64,000 nucleotides of DNA, taken from the NCBI RefSeq assembly GCF_028714775.1, contig NZ_JAQTLS010000004.1, forward strand, positions 117,232 to 181,231, in the 5' to 3' direction. The notes under the pieces were generated by a model. It made no database searches. It saw only the letters and a list, made by a program, of their open reading frames with translations, and was not told the origin of the DNA. Positions 33,275-41,270 of this stretch are shown one piece after another. Within the stretch, counting starts at the first letter, position 1, and the number at the start of each line of letters is the position of its first letter. The translations under genes were made by a program, and so were the position numbers. Origin of the DNA: Thiothrix sp. GTDB lineage: Bacteria > Pseudomonadota > Gammaproteobacteria > Thiotrichales > Thiotrichaceae.

Positions 33275-33472
33275 TTACCTCGCCGAAGAAAATGCGATTT
33301 CCAGTTGGTCGTACCAATCTTCCGGGCGGTCTTTGTAGCCGGGTGGTTCGATGTCAATCTGGAAAAAGATGGAACCCGTTTCCAGTGCGCGTTTCTGCAC
33401 GGTCTGTTTCAACTCGTCGAAAGTGCTGATCTGGTCGCCATCCACCAGCAAAATTTGGCTTAATGTCAGCAT
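33275..33472 (-). CDS. Small conserved-looking protein, unknown function
   Basis: A 65-residue protein with an AGGAG ribosome site. Its start overlaps the stop of the TauD-like gene and it ends 4 bases before the Cas6-like start, so all three are tightly coupled. DGDQISTFDELKQTVQKRALE then SIFFQIDIEPPGYKDRPEDWYDQLEIA suggests a small alpha/beta domain. No Cys, no signal peptide. No family recognised. Confidence 0.7.
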   Translation of the reverse strand: MLTLSQILLVDGDQISTFDELKQTVQKRALETGSIFFQIDIEPPGYKDRPEDWYDQLEIAFSSAR

Positions 33473-34377
33473 GTAGTCTCCTGAAAAGTCATGTTGGTAT
33501 TGGCTACGCGGTCGTAATAACGCCCGCGATACAACAGGCGTTTCTGCGCCGGGTCATCGCTGTCCTTGAATGAAGTACGGCAATGCAGCACGTTATTGCA
33601 CAGCAAACCTTCCCCCGCTTGCAAGGTGTACCTTATTTTATAAGGTGAGTCCTGTTGCCATAAATTCAATAGGAAATCTGCCGCCTCGCGGGTCAGCGGG
33701 TCGTCACGCCATTGTACATTGCGTTGGCGGGCGGAATAGCGCATGTGCAAGTTGCCTGCCGCTGTCACGCTGAACACGGGGCCAGATTGGGCGGCGCGGA
33801 TGGTTTCCCCATTTAATATATTGGCGGGGATGGTGAATGCCTCAGGGTGCATCAATGCCTCAATGTACTGTGGGTTAGTATCCCGCAGCAGGATGTAGGC
33901 AATTTCGTGATCCATCAGCCAGCTTTCACCGCCTTCGATTGCGTGTTGGGCGCAATGCAATAGTAATCCGTGGATTTGTTCTTCCGGCACATTGTAATAA
34001 CCATCGGTGTGCCAACTGAGCTGTTTGGTGGTATAGGGGATGTAATCGTGCTGGCCTGCGTGGGTGGTGACGTGCAACGAAGTCAGGCCATCCTCATCCA
34101 CGCACAGGTTGTTGTCCAAGCGGAAGAGGCCGCTTTTTTGTCCAAGTCGGTGGACATGGCGCTTGCTGCGTATATCCCCTTTGGCTAGTCGGTAGAGTGC
34201 GAGGTTGTAACGGCGGCAGGTGTCCTGAAGGCTCATTATTTCAGCATCATCGGGGGCTTCGGGGTTTTGGATGGTGGTGAACAGCCCATCGAGCCGTAAT
34301 GGATAGGCGGAAAGTTTTTCACTGCGCCACCCTTGATAGGCACTTAAGGCACTGAGATTAAAGGGAGAGTTGTTCAT
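33466..34377 (-). CDS. TauD/TfdA-family Fe(II)/2OG dioxygenase
   Basis: About 303 residues from the ATG at 34377, which has GAGGT upstream. Iron ligands are in SWHTDGYY (HxD) and NNVLHCRTSF (distal His), with the 2OG Arg in LLYRGRYYDR. Relatives include taurine dioxygenase and gamma-butyrobetaine hydroxylase; the substrate here cannot be assigned. It leads the minus-strand TauD-65aa-Cas6 cluster and is divergent from dsrA across a 318-bp region. Confidence 0.9.
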   Translation of the reverse strand: MNNSPFNLSALSAYQGWRSEKLSAYPLRLDGLFTTIQNPEAPDDAEIMSLQDTCRRYNLALYRLAKGDIRSKRHVHRLGQKSGLFRLDNNLCVDEDGLTSLHVTTHAGQHDYIPYTTKQLSWHTDGYYNVPEEQIHGLLLHCAQHAIEGGESWLMDHEIAYILLRDTNPQYIEALMHPEAFTIPANILNGETIRAAQSGPVFSVTAAGNLHMRYSARQRNVQWRDDPLTREAADFLLNLWQQDSPYKIRYTLQAGEGLLCNNVLHCRTSFKDSDDPAQKRLLYRGRYYDRVANTNMTFQETTC

Positions 34378-34695
34378 CTTGCAGACCTCAATACAGGCTG
34401 TTGGCATTTTCAACTATTTGCAATATTAAAAAATCCGAATATGCTATTGTACCGCTGCAAGTGAGCTATTTTTGTTTATGTTGAATGCCTATCCCCTTAG
34501 GGATAGCCCTTAGTTTCAGGTAACACCCCATGGGTGAGATTCTATGACGGGGACATGACGCATACACTTAGCACACTCGCAAATAGAGCGGACGCAAGTC
34601 TGCGCGACCCGTTTTTGACTTAATTTTCAGCCTGATTTCGGGTGTAGAGCCAGTCAGGGGAAAACGCCATCGTATCGTTTACTGAGGAGGCAGGT
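34378..34695. promoter_or_regulatory. Divergent regulatory region between the TauD-like gene and dsrA
   Basis: The 318 bases hold no gene. A perfect 7-bp inverted repeat, CTATCCC-CTTA-GGGATAG, lies at 34489-34506 and is a plausible operator. TTGACT at about 34614 could be a -35 box, but I find no good -10 at the proper spacing. An AGGAGG ribosome site precedes dsrA. The dsr operon is normally induced by reduced sulfur, so this region is the likely control point. Confidence 0.55.
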
Positions 34696-35994
34696 ATGGC
34701 AACGAAACATTATCCAACGCCGATGCTGGACGTGCTGGAAGAAGGCCCATGGCCTAGCTTCATCAGCGGTTTCAAGAAACTGCGTGATGATCATCCAGAT
34801 GAACGCATCCGTAGCACCATTAATGGTCTGCTAGGGCAGTTGGAGCACTCTTACGAAACCCGTATGGGCTACTGGAAGGGTGGTACTATTTCTGTCTTCG
34901 GTTACGGCGGCGGCATCATCCCGCGCTTCTCTGAAGTCGGTCACATGTTCCCTGAATCCAAAGAATTCCACACGCTGCGTGTACAGCCACCTGCGGGCAA
35001 CTACTACACCACCGACATGCTGCGCCAATTGGCTGATAGCTGGGAAAAATGGGGTTCCGGCCTGCAAACTTTCCACGGTCAAACCGGCAACATCATGTTC
35101 ATCGGTGCGAACAGCGTCAACTTCCAACACTTCTTTGATGAAATCAATGAATACGGTTGGGACTTGGGTGGTGCTGGCCCTTGCGTCCGTACAGGTATGT
35201 CTTGCGTGGGTGCTGCCCGTTGCGAAATGTCCAACTGCAACGAACACGCTATCCATCGCCGTCTGATGAATAACTTCACGGATGATGTGCATCGTCCGGC
35301 ACTGCCTTACAAGTTCAAGTTCAAAATTTCTGGCTGCCCTAACGACTGCCAAAACGCGATTGAACGTGCGGATATGGCTGTTATCGGTACTTGGCGTGAC
35401 GACATGAAAGTCAACCAAGAAGCCGTTAAAGAAATGATCATGAAGAAAGCTAAAGAAATTGGCAAAGAAGGTGATCGTTCCGCAGGCCGCCAATACATGT
35501 TCGACAACGTTATCAGCCGTTGCCCAACGCAAGCGATCAAACTGAACGATGATGACACCATCACCGTTGACAACAGCAACTGTGTACGTTGTATGCACTG
35601 CTTGAACGTTATGCCAAAAGCACTGCAAGTTGGTGACGACAAAGGCGTAACTATCCTGATCGGCGGTAAGCGTACCCTGAAGATCGGCGACTTGATGGGT
35701 ATCGTTACGATCCCATTCATGAAGCTGGATACCGAAGAAGATTACGAGCGCATCGTTGAACTGGCTGTCACCATCATCGACTTCTGGGCTGAAAACGGTC
35801 TGGAACACGAACGTTGCGGTGAAATGATTGAACGTATCGGTCTGGTGAACTTCCTCGAAGGCATCGGTATTGACCCGGATCCAAACATGATCAAGCAACC
35901 ACGTAACGTTTCTTACGTGCGTACTGACGGTTGGGACGAAGCTGCTGAAGCTTGGTTCAACCGCAAGCGCGAAGAAAAGATGGCGGCTGCCTAA
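34696..35994 (+). CDS. dsrA: Reverse-type dissimilatory sulfite reductase, alpha subunit
   Basis: A 432-residue protein. Sirohaem/4Fe-4S ligands lie in CVGAARCEMSNC (Cys 170/176) and SGCPNDCQN (Cys 214/218). An inserted ferredoxin domain carries CVRCMHC and ends in MPKALQVG. The operon with dsrEFH and dsrL marks the oxidative (sulfur-oxidising) type. With DsrB it oxidises DsrC-bound sulfur to sulfite in the cytoplasm. It is the first gene of dsrABEFHCMKLJOP. Codon use is very biased, consistent with high expression, and this also leaves long spurious antisense frames. Confidence 0.98.
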   Translation: MATKHYPTPMLDVLEEGPWPSFISGFKKLRDDHPDERIRSTINGLLGQLEHSYETRMGYWKGGTISVFGYGGGIIPRFSEVGHMFPESKEFHTLRVQPPAGNYYTTDMLRQLADSWEKWGSGLQTFHGQTGNIMFIGANSVNFQHFFDEINEYGWDLGGAGPCVRTGMSCVGAARCEMSNCNEHAIHRRLMNNFTDDVHRPALPYKFKFKISGCPNDCQNAIERADMAVIGTWRDDMKVNQEAVKEMIMKKAKEIGKEGDRSAGRQYMFDNVISRCPTQAIKLNDDDTITVDNSNCVRCMHCLNVMPKALQVGDDKGVTILIGGKRTLKIGDLMGIVTIPFMKLDTEEDYERIVELAVTIIDFWAENGLEHERCGEMIERIGLVNFLEGIGIDPDPNMIKQPRNVSYVRTDGWDEAAEAWFNRKREEKMAAA

Positions 35995-36085
35995 ACAGTA
36001 CTTTGTAAGCAGGGCGGTGAGTTATCCCGCCCCGTTTGCCCGGATTATTCACGAATTTTAAGTTTACTCTGACGGAGGCTAAACA

Positions 36086-37162
36086 ATGGCCGCACCAGAA
36101 ATGCGCGATCCTATTGAGTCTGGATGCCCGGATGGGTTCCAGTACATGCACCCTGTTATGCGCCGCAACTACGGTCTGTGGGCATACCATGAAGACCCAC
36201 GCCCAGGCGTATTGGTACACGTTTCTAAAACAGGCGAAAAAATCTGGACTGTCCGTGCGGGTACTCAGCGTATCCTCGACGTGTTCACCCTTCGCAAACT
36301 GATGGACATCGGCGATAACCTCGGCGATGGTTACGTCCACTTCACTATCCGTTCCAACATCGAATTCATGGTGGCGGACGAAGCGAAAGTTGCACCTCTG
36401 GTTGCCGCGTTGGAAGATGCCGGTTTCCCTGTTGGTGGTACTCGTAACTCCGTTACTTCCCTGTCCCACACCCAAGGCTGGTTGCACTGCGACATCCCTG
36501 GTACTGACGCATCCGGTGTCGTGAAAGCGATGATGGATGAGTTGCTGCCTGAGTTCAAAGCATGGAACATGCCTAACCGCGTACACATCACCACGTCTTG
36601 CTGCCAGATCAACTGCGGCGGTCAAGGTGACATCGCGATCAACGTCCAGCACACCAAGCCACCGAAAATCAACCACGCTTTGGTTGGTAACATCTGCGAA
36701 CGTCCAACGGTTGTTGCACGTTGCCCAGTAGCGGCGATCCGCCCTGCGATGGTTGACGGCAAGCCTTCCTTGGAAGTTGATGAGAAGAAGTGCATTTGCT
36801 GTGGTGCTTGCTACCCGCCATGCCCTCCTATGCAAATCAACGACCACGAAGCGACCCAATTGGCTGTCTGGATCGGTGGTAACCACTCCAATGCGCGTGG
36901 CAAACCAACCTTCCAACGTCTGGTTGCTGCCGGTATCCCGAACAATCCACCACGTTGGCCTGAAGCCACTGCGGTTGTTAAGAAAATCTTGGCTTGCTAC
37001 AAAGAAGGTGCGAAAGATTGGGAACGTATCAACGAGTGGGTTGAGCGTATCGGCTGGCCGCGTTTCTTTGAAGTCACTGGTTTGCCATTCACTAAGTACC
37101 ACATCGACAACTGGCGTGGTGCGCGTGCGAACCTGAACTCTTCAACGCACATCCGTTTCTGA
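36086..37162 (+). CDS. dsrB: Reverse-type dissimilatory sulfite reductase, beta subunit
   Basis: A 358-residue protein. The sirohaem-domain segments RVHITTSCCQINCGGQGDIA and FTIRSNIEFMV are present, and the ferredoxin insert carries CICCGACYPPCPPMQI. It pairs with DsrA as an alpha2-beta2 enzyme. Separated from dsrA by 91 bases, with a GGAGG ribosome site. Confidence 0.98.
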   Translation: MAAPEMRDPIESGCPDGFQYMHPVMRRNYGLWAYHEDPRPGVLVHVSKTGEKIWTVRAGTQRILDVFTLRKLMDIGDNLGDGYVHFTIRSNIEFMVADEAKVAPLVAALEDAGFPVGGTRNSVTSLSHTQGWLHCDIPGTDASGVVKAMMDELLPEFKAWNMPNRVHITTSCCQINCGGQGDIAINVQHTKPPKINHALVGNICERPTVVARCPVAAIRPAMVDGKPSLEVDEKKCICCGACYPPCPPMQINDHEATQLAVWIGGNHSNARGKPTFQRLVAAGIPNNPPRWPEATAVVKKILACYKEGAKDWERINEWVERIGWPRFFEVTGLPFTKYHIDNWRGARANLNSSTHIRF

Positions 37163-37190
37163 TCGAAGCGGCACGAGGAATGAAAACGGA

Positions 37191-37583
37191 ATGAAATACA
37201 CTATTCTGGTTAACGAAGGGCCTTATCAGCACCAAGCGGCTGATTCCGCCATTCAATTCGTCCGTGCTGCACTGGAGAAGGGACACGAAATTTTCCGTGT
37301 CTTCTTCTACCACGATGGCGTAAACAACGGTACACGTTTGACCGTTCCACCGGCTGATGACCGCCTGATCCAAAAAGCTTGGACAGAGTTGGCAGAAAAG
37401 CACGGCTTGGATCTGGTTATCTGTATCGCCGCTGCCCAGCGTCGCGGCATCATGGATGCAGACGAAGCTAAGCGCCAAGGTCTGGACGCCAACAACATTG
37501 CTCCCGGTTTCCGTATTTCCGGTCTGGGTCAATTGGTTGAAGGTGGTATTCAGGCTGACCGTTTAGTCGTGTTTGGCGATTAA
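37191..37583 (+). CDS. dsrE: Sulfurtransferase subunit DsrE
   Basis: A 130-residue DsrE/TusD-family protein. Cys 78 (LDLVICIAAAQRRG) is at the position of the active-site cysteine of Allochromatium DsrE. DsrE2F2H2 passes sulfane sulfur to DsrC. dsrEFH is found only with the oxidative type of Dsr system, which settles the direction of the pathway. Confidence 0.97.
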   Translation: MKYTILVNEGPYQHQAADSAIQFVRAALEKGHEIFRVFFYHDGVNNGTRLTVPPADDRLIQKAWTELAEKHGLDLVICIAAAQRRGIMDADEAKRQGLDANNIAPGFRISGLGQLVEGGIQADRLVVFGD

Positions 37584-37596
37584 GGAGCTGATAAAG

Positions 37597-38001
37597 ATGT
37601 CTACAAAGAATTTTCTGTTTGTAAACCGCAAAGCTCCTTACGGCACGGTCTACGCACTGGAATCACTGGAAGTTGTGCTGATTTCTGCTGCATTTGAGCA
37701 AAACGTAAGTTTGGCATTCATCGACGACGGTGTTTACCAAATTACCAAAGGCCAAAACAGCAAAGGTATCGGCATGAAGAACTTCTCGCCAACCTTCCGT
37801 GCACTGGGTGACTACGACATTACTAAGTTGTATGTTTCCACTGAGTCTTTGGCAGAGCGTGGCCTGACGGTTGATGACCTGATGGAACTCACTTACGAAG
37901 ACGCTGACGATGATTACGCTGAAAAGCCTTCCATCATTCTGGTCAACCGCGAGGAAATGGCTGCAATGATGGCTGAGCAAGAAGTGATCCTGAGCTTCTA
38001 A
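37597..38001 (+). CDS. dsrF: Sulfurtransferase complex subunit DsrF
   Basis: A 134-residue TusC-like protein from the ATG at 37597 (MSTKNFLFVNRKAPYGTVY), preceded by AAGGAG; a frame opening at 37573 overlaps dsrE. LESLEVVLISAAFEQNVSLA and FIDDGVYQI are family-typical. No Cys occurs, so it is structural in the DsrEFH hexamer. Confidence 0.96.
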   Translation: MSTKNFLFVNRKAPYGTVYALESLEVVLISAAFEQNVSLAFIDDGVYQITKGQNSKGIGMKNFSPTFRALGDYDITKLYVSTESLAERGLTVDDLMELTYEDADDDYAEKPSIILVNREEMAAMMAEQEVILSF

Positions 38002-38015
38002 CGGAGGGTTTGAGA

Positions 38016-38321
38016 ATGTCCATGTTACATATTGTGAACAAGTCCCCGTTTGAACGAGTGGCTTTTGCTAGTTGCTTGGCACATGCCAATGCAGGTGATT
38101 CGATCCTGATGATTGAAGATGCCGTGGTCGGTGCAGTCGATGGGTCAAGCTTTTCTGATAAAGTAAAAGCGGCAATGTCAGATAAAACCGTGTATGTGTT
38201 GGGTGCAGACCTAGCAGCACGCGGTTTGGAAGGCAAAGCGATGGAAGGGATTGTGAGCGTTGATTACGCGGGTTTTGTAGACCTGACCGCAAACAACGAC
38301 ACCACCCAAAGCTGGCTGTAA
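38016..38321 (+). CDS. dsrH: Sulfurtransferase complex subunit DsrH
   Basis: A 101-residue TusB-like protein from the ATG at 38016, with GGAGG eight bases upstream; the in-frame TTG at 38010 is rejected. Cys 20 (RVAFASCLAHAN) matches the conserved Cys of DsrH. IEDAVVGAV and VYVLGADLAARGL are typical. Confidence 0.96.
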   Translation: MSMLHIVNKSPFERVAFASCLAHANAGDSILMIEDAVVGAVDGSSFSDKVKAAMSDKTVYVLGADLAARGLEGKAMEGIVSVDYAGFVDLTANNDTTQSWL

Positions 38322-38353
38322 GTTTTAAACATTTTTTGACAGGAGGCCACACG

Positions 38354-38689
38354 ATGGCAGCATTTGAAGTTGGCGGTAAAACAATCGCTCTGGACGAAGA
38401 AGGTTACTTGGAAAATCTGAGCGACTGGACACCTGAAGTCGCAGAAGCACTGGCTAAAGCAGAAGACGTAACCCTGACTAGCGAACACTGGGAAATCCTG
38501 AATTTCCTGCGTGAATACTATGAAGAGTATCAAATTGCTCCAGCAGTCCGCGTTCTGACTAAAGCTGTTGGCAAGCGTTTGGGCGCTGACAAAGGTAACT
38601 CTAAGTACCTGTACAGCCTGTTCCCATACGGCCCTGGCAAACAAGCTTGTAAATACGGCGGTCTGCCTAAGCCAACTGGTTGCGTATAA
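38354..38689 (+). CDS. dsrC: Sulfur carrier protein DsrC
   Basis: A 111-residue protein from the ATG at 38354, with AGGAGG upstream. The C-terminal arm GKQACKYGGLPKPTGCV carries both conserved cysteines (about 99 and 110), so it can bind sulfur from DsrEFH and form the trisulfide seen by DsrAB and DsrMKJOP. Contrast the Cys-less paralogue at 32136. A hairpin follows before dsrM. Confidence 0.98.
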   Translation: MAAFEVGGKTIALDEEGYLENLSDWTPEVAEALAKAEDVTLTSEHWEILNFLREYYEEYQIAPAVRVLTKAVGKRLGADKGNSKYLYSLFPYGPGKQACKYGGLPKPTGCV

Positions 38690-38726
38690 TTATACGTCGC
38701 TAGTTCGGTCGTAAGACACGAAGAAA

Positions 38727-38744
38727 GCTCCGGTTCGCCGGAGC
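38727..38744 (+). terminator. Hairpin between dsrC and dsrM (possible attenuator)
   Basis: A 7-bp perfect stem GCTCCGG-TTCG-CCGGAGC with a UUCG tetraloop, followed by CTCTTCTC and not a clean T run. It may lower read-through into dsrM or protect the dsrABEFHC message. Confidence 0.55.
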
Positions 38745-38808
38745 CTCTTCTCAAACCCTGTTGTTGACAGGTTTTCAGAAGAGAGAATTTTGGCTTCAGG
38801 AGTACGCA

Positions 38809-39567
38809 GTGACATTCGTAAGTATCCTTTACGGACTGTTGTTTTGGGCGGCAACGCTGATCCTTGTTGGCGGTGTTGCTGTAAAAGTCCGTCAATACTG
38901 GAACACCCCAGCCCCATTGAAAATTCCAACCACGCCCGCGCCTATCACGCAAGGTGGGGTGGTGTGGCGTATGTTCCGCGAAGTGGCCTTCTTTGAAAGC
39001 CTGTTCCGCTCGAACAAAACGCTGTGGTTGTTTGCGTTCCTGTTCCACATGTCGTTGTGGCTGGTGCTGATCCGCCATGCCCGCTATTTCGTGAGCATGA
39101 ATGAGCTATTGGTGTTCATGCAACCGTTCGGGCGTTACGCAGGCATCACGATGGTATTGGGCTTGGCTGGTTTGTGGGCACGCCGCTTCGTGGTAGATCG
39201 TGTACGTTACATCTCCGCACCTTCTGACCACCTGATGTTGGCACTGCTGATCAGTATTGGTGTGACAGGGTTGATGATGAGCTTCGTTTCACACACCGAC
39301 GTGACGCAAATTAAAGGGTTTTTCCACGGTTTGATGGTTTTCCATTGGCAGCCGTTGCCGTCTGACCCGTTGGCATTGGTTCATCTGTTCTTGGTAGCGT
39401 TGCTGATGATCATTTTCCCGATCAGCAAGCTGTTGCACGCACCGGGAGTATTTTTCAGCCCGACCCGTAACCAAGTGGATAACCCGCGCGAAAAACGTCA
39501 TGTATCCGCATGGGCTTTGGAACTGGAACGTCAAGGTAAGCTTTACCGCGACGAACTGAACAAATAA
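38809..39567 (+). CDS. dsrM: DsrM, b-type haem membrane subunit of DsrMKJOP
   Basis: A 252-residue protein from a GTG start at 38809, supported by AGGAG six bases upstream; a frame from 38761 crosses the ribosome site and is rejected. Five to six membrane helices (VSILYGLLFWAATLILVGGV, LWLFAFLFHMSLWLVLIRHA) with His in the right places for two b haems, as in NarI/HdrE-like proteins. It exchanges electrons with the quinone pool. Confidence 0.95.
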   Translation: MTFVSILYGLLFWAATLILVGGVAVKVRQYWNTPAPLKIPTTPAPITQGGVVWRMFREVAFFESLFRSNKTLWLFAFLFHMSLWLVLIRHARYFVSMNELLVFMQPFGRYAGITMVLGLAGLWARRFVVDRVRYISAPSDHLMLALLISIGVTGLMMSFVSHTDVTQIKGFFHGLMVFHWQPLPSDPLALVHLFLVALLMIIFPISKLLHAPGVFFSPTRNQVDNPREKRHVSAWALELERQGKLYRDELNK

Positions 39568-39608
39568 ACGTGTAACTGAAGATCAGGTTTTGACAAGAGG
39601 TAAGCATC

Positions 39609-41165
39609 GTGGCTGATTACGAAGTCCCGAAATTGACCGGCGAAGGTTACACCGTGGTTCCGGCAGTACGTGAAGGTGTAATGGCAGGCAAAGGCCCGTT
39701 CATCGCCAAGCCGGATTTCCAGAAGGCGTTGCATTTCCCGGACGATTTTGCCGCTGTAGGTGAATTGGTTCCGAACTGGAAAGAACGCGCACTGGAAAAA
39801 ATGGCTGATTTGAAAAGCCGTTACCGTTCACTGCAAGTTTTCTTGGATATTTGCGTCAAGTGTGGCGCATGTACCGACAAGTGCCATTATTTCATCGGCA
39901 CGTCTGACGCGAAAAATATGCCCGTGGCACGTCAGGATTTGTTGCGTAAGGTTTATCGCCGTTACTTCACGTTTGCGGGCAAGTATTTCCCCAAACTGGT
40001 CGGTGCAACTGACCTGACTGAAGAAGTGTTGGCTGACTGGTATAACTATTATCACCAATGCTCCCAGTGCCGCCGTTGCTCAGTGTTCTGCCCTTACGGG
40101 ATCGACACCGCTGAAATTTCAATGGCAGCGCGGGAAATCCTTGACCATGTAGGTTACGGTCAAAAGTATTGTAATGAGATTATCGGCAAGGTCTTCAAGA
40201 TCGGTAACAACCTCGGCCTGCCTGGTCCTGCGCTGTTTGATACCGTAGAAGGTTTGGAAGAGGACGTTGAAGCCGATACTGGCATCAAAGTGCGCTTCCC
40301 ATTGGATGAAGACGGTGCGGAAGTGTTGTTGGTAACACCTTCTGCGGACTTCTTCGCCGAGCCGCACATCGACGGTTTGATTGGTTACGCCAAAGTGTTC
40401 CATGAAACCGGCGTGACATGGACGATGAGTACTATCGCCTCAGAAGCGGGTAACTTCGGGATGTTTATCGGCTCTTACGAGACCATGCGCAGGGTTTCCC
40501 TGCGGGTACGTGAGGCGGCAATCAAGCACAAGGTTAAGCGCATTGTGTTTGGGGAATGTGGTCACGCATGGCGGGTAGCGTATAGCTTCCTGAATACTTT
40601 GGCAGGGCCGTTTGATTTCCTCGACCAGCGTTATCCCGTGCCCCAGCACATTCTGGAATTCACTTGGAGCCATATCCAAGCGGGTACGTTGACGCTGGAT
40701 AAGACCGAGAATGACGACAAGGTATTGACCTTCCACGACTCATGTAACGTCGCGCGTGGTAGCCGTATGGGTGATTACCCCGGCGGTCAGTTCGATATTC
40801 CACGCAATGTCATCAAGGCGGTTTGTAACCACTTTGTGGACATGCCTGCCGATACCATCCATGACGCAACCTTCTGTTGCGGTGGCGGTGGCGGCTTGTT
40901 GACTGATGACTTGATGGAAATTCGCGTGAAAGGCATCCAGCCGCGTGCGGAAGCCCTCAGGCATGTCAGTATCAACAATGGTGTTACGCACATGGCAGCG
41001 ATTTGCGCCATCTGCAAATCACAGTTTACGAAAGTGTTGCCGTATTACGGTTTCACGATGGATCAGATTGTCAGCGTCCACCAGTTGGTGAGCAACGCAA
41101 TCATCCTGCAACGGCAAGTGTCCGTGCAGGCACGCCCTGACGAAGATGGGGATGACGACGACTGA
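39609..41165 (+). CDS. dsrK: DsrK, HdrD-like iron-sulfur subunit
   Basis: A 518-residue protein from a GTG start with AAGAGG upstream. Two 4Fe-4S motifs (CVKCGACTDKCHYF, CSQCRRCSVFCPYG) are followed by two CCG-type domains (FGECGHAW..., FHDSCNVARG, FCCGGGGGLLTDD, CAICKSQF). The latter bind the non-cubane cluster used in HdrB/HdrD chemistry. It acts on the DsrC trisulfide/thiols at the cytoplasmic face of the complex. Confidence 0.97.
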   Translation: MADYEVPKLTGEGYTVVPAVREGVMAGKGPFIAKPDFQKALHFPDDFAAVGELVPNWKERALEKMADLKSRYRSLQVFLDICVKCGACTDKCHYFIGTSDAKNMPVARQDLLRKVYRRYFTFAGKYFPKLVGATDLTEEVLADWYNYYHQCSQCRRCSVFCPYGIDTAEISMAAREILDHVGYGQKYCNEIIGKVFKIGNNLGLPGPALFDTVEGLEEDVEADTGIKVRFPLDEDGAEVLLVTPSADFFAEPHIDGLIGYAKVFHETGVTWTMSTIASEAGNFGMFIGSYETMRRVSLRVREAAIKHKVKRIVFGECGHAWRVAYSFLNTLAGPFDFLDQRYPVPQHILEFTWSHIQAGTLTLDKTENDDKVLTFHDSCNVARGSRMGDYPGGQFDIPRNVIKAVCNHFVDMPADTIHDATFCCGGGGGLLTDDLMEIRVKGIQPRAEALRHVSINNGVTHMAAICAICKSQFTKVLPYYGFTMDQIVSVHQLVSNAIILQRQVSVQARPDEDGDDDD

Positions 41166-41270
41166 TCTCGTCACTTGGTTCCTCCCGGCGTTGCTGGGAG
41201 TGGATTGAAACAACGATTTAGGTATTGATTGATCCGGCATTTTTTCCGGGTTTTCCAACAGGAGATAGGC

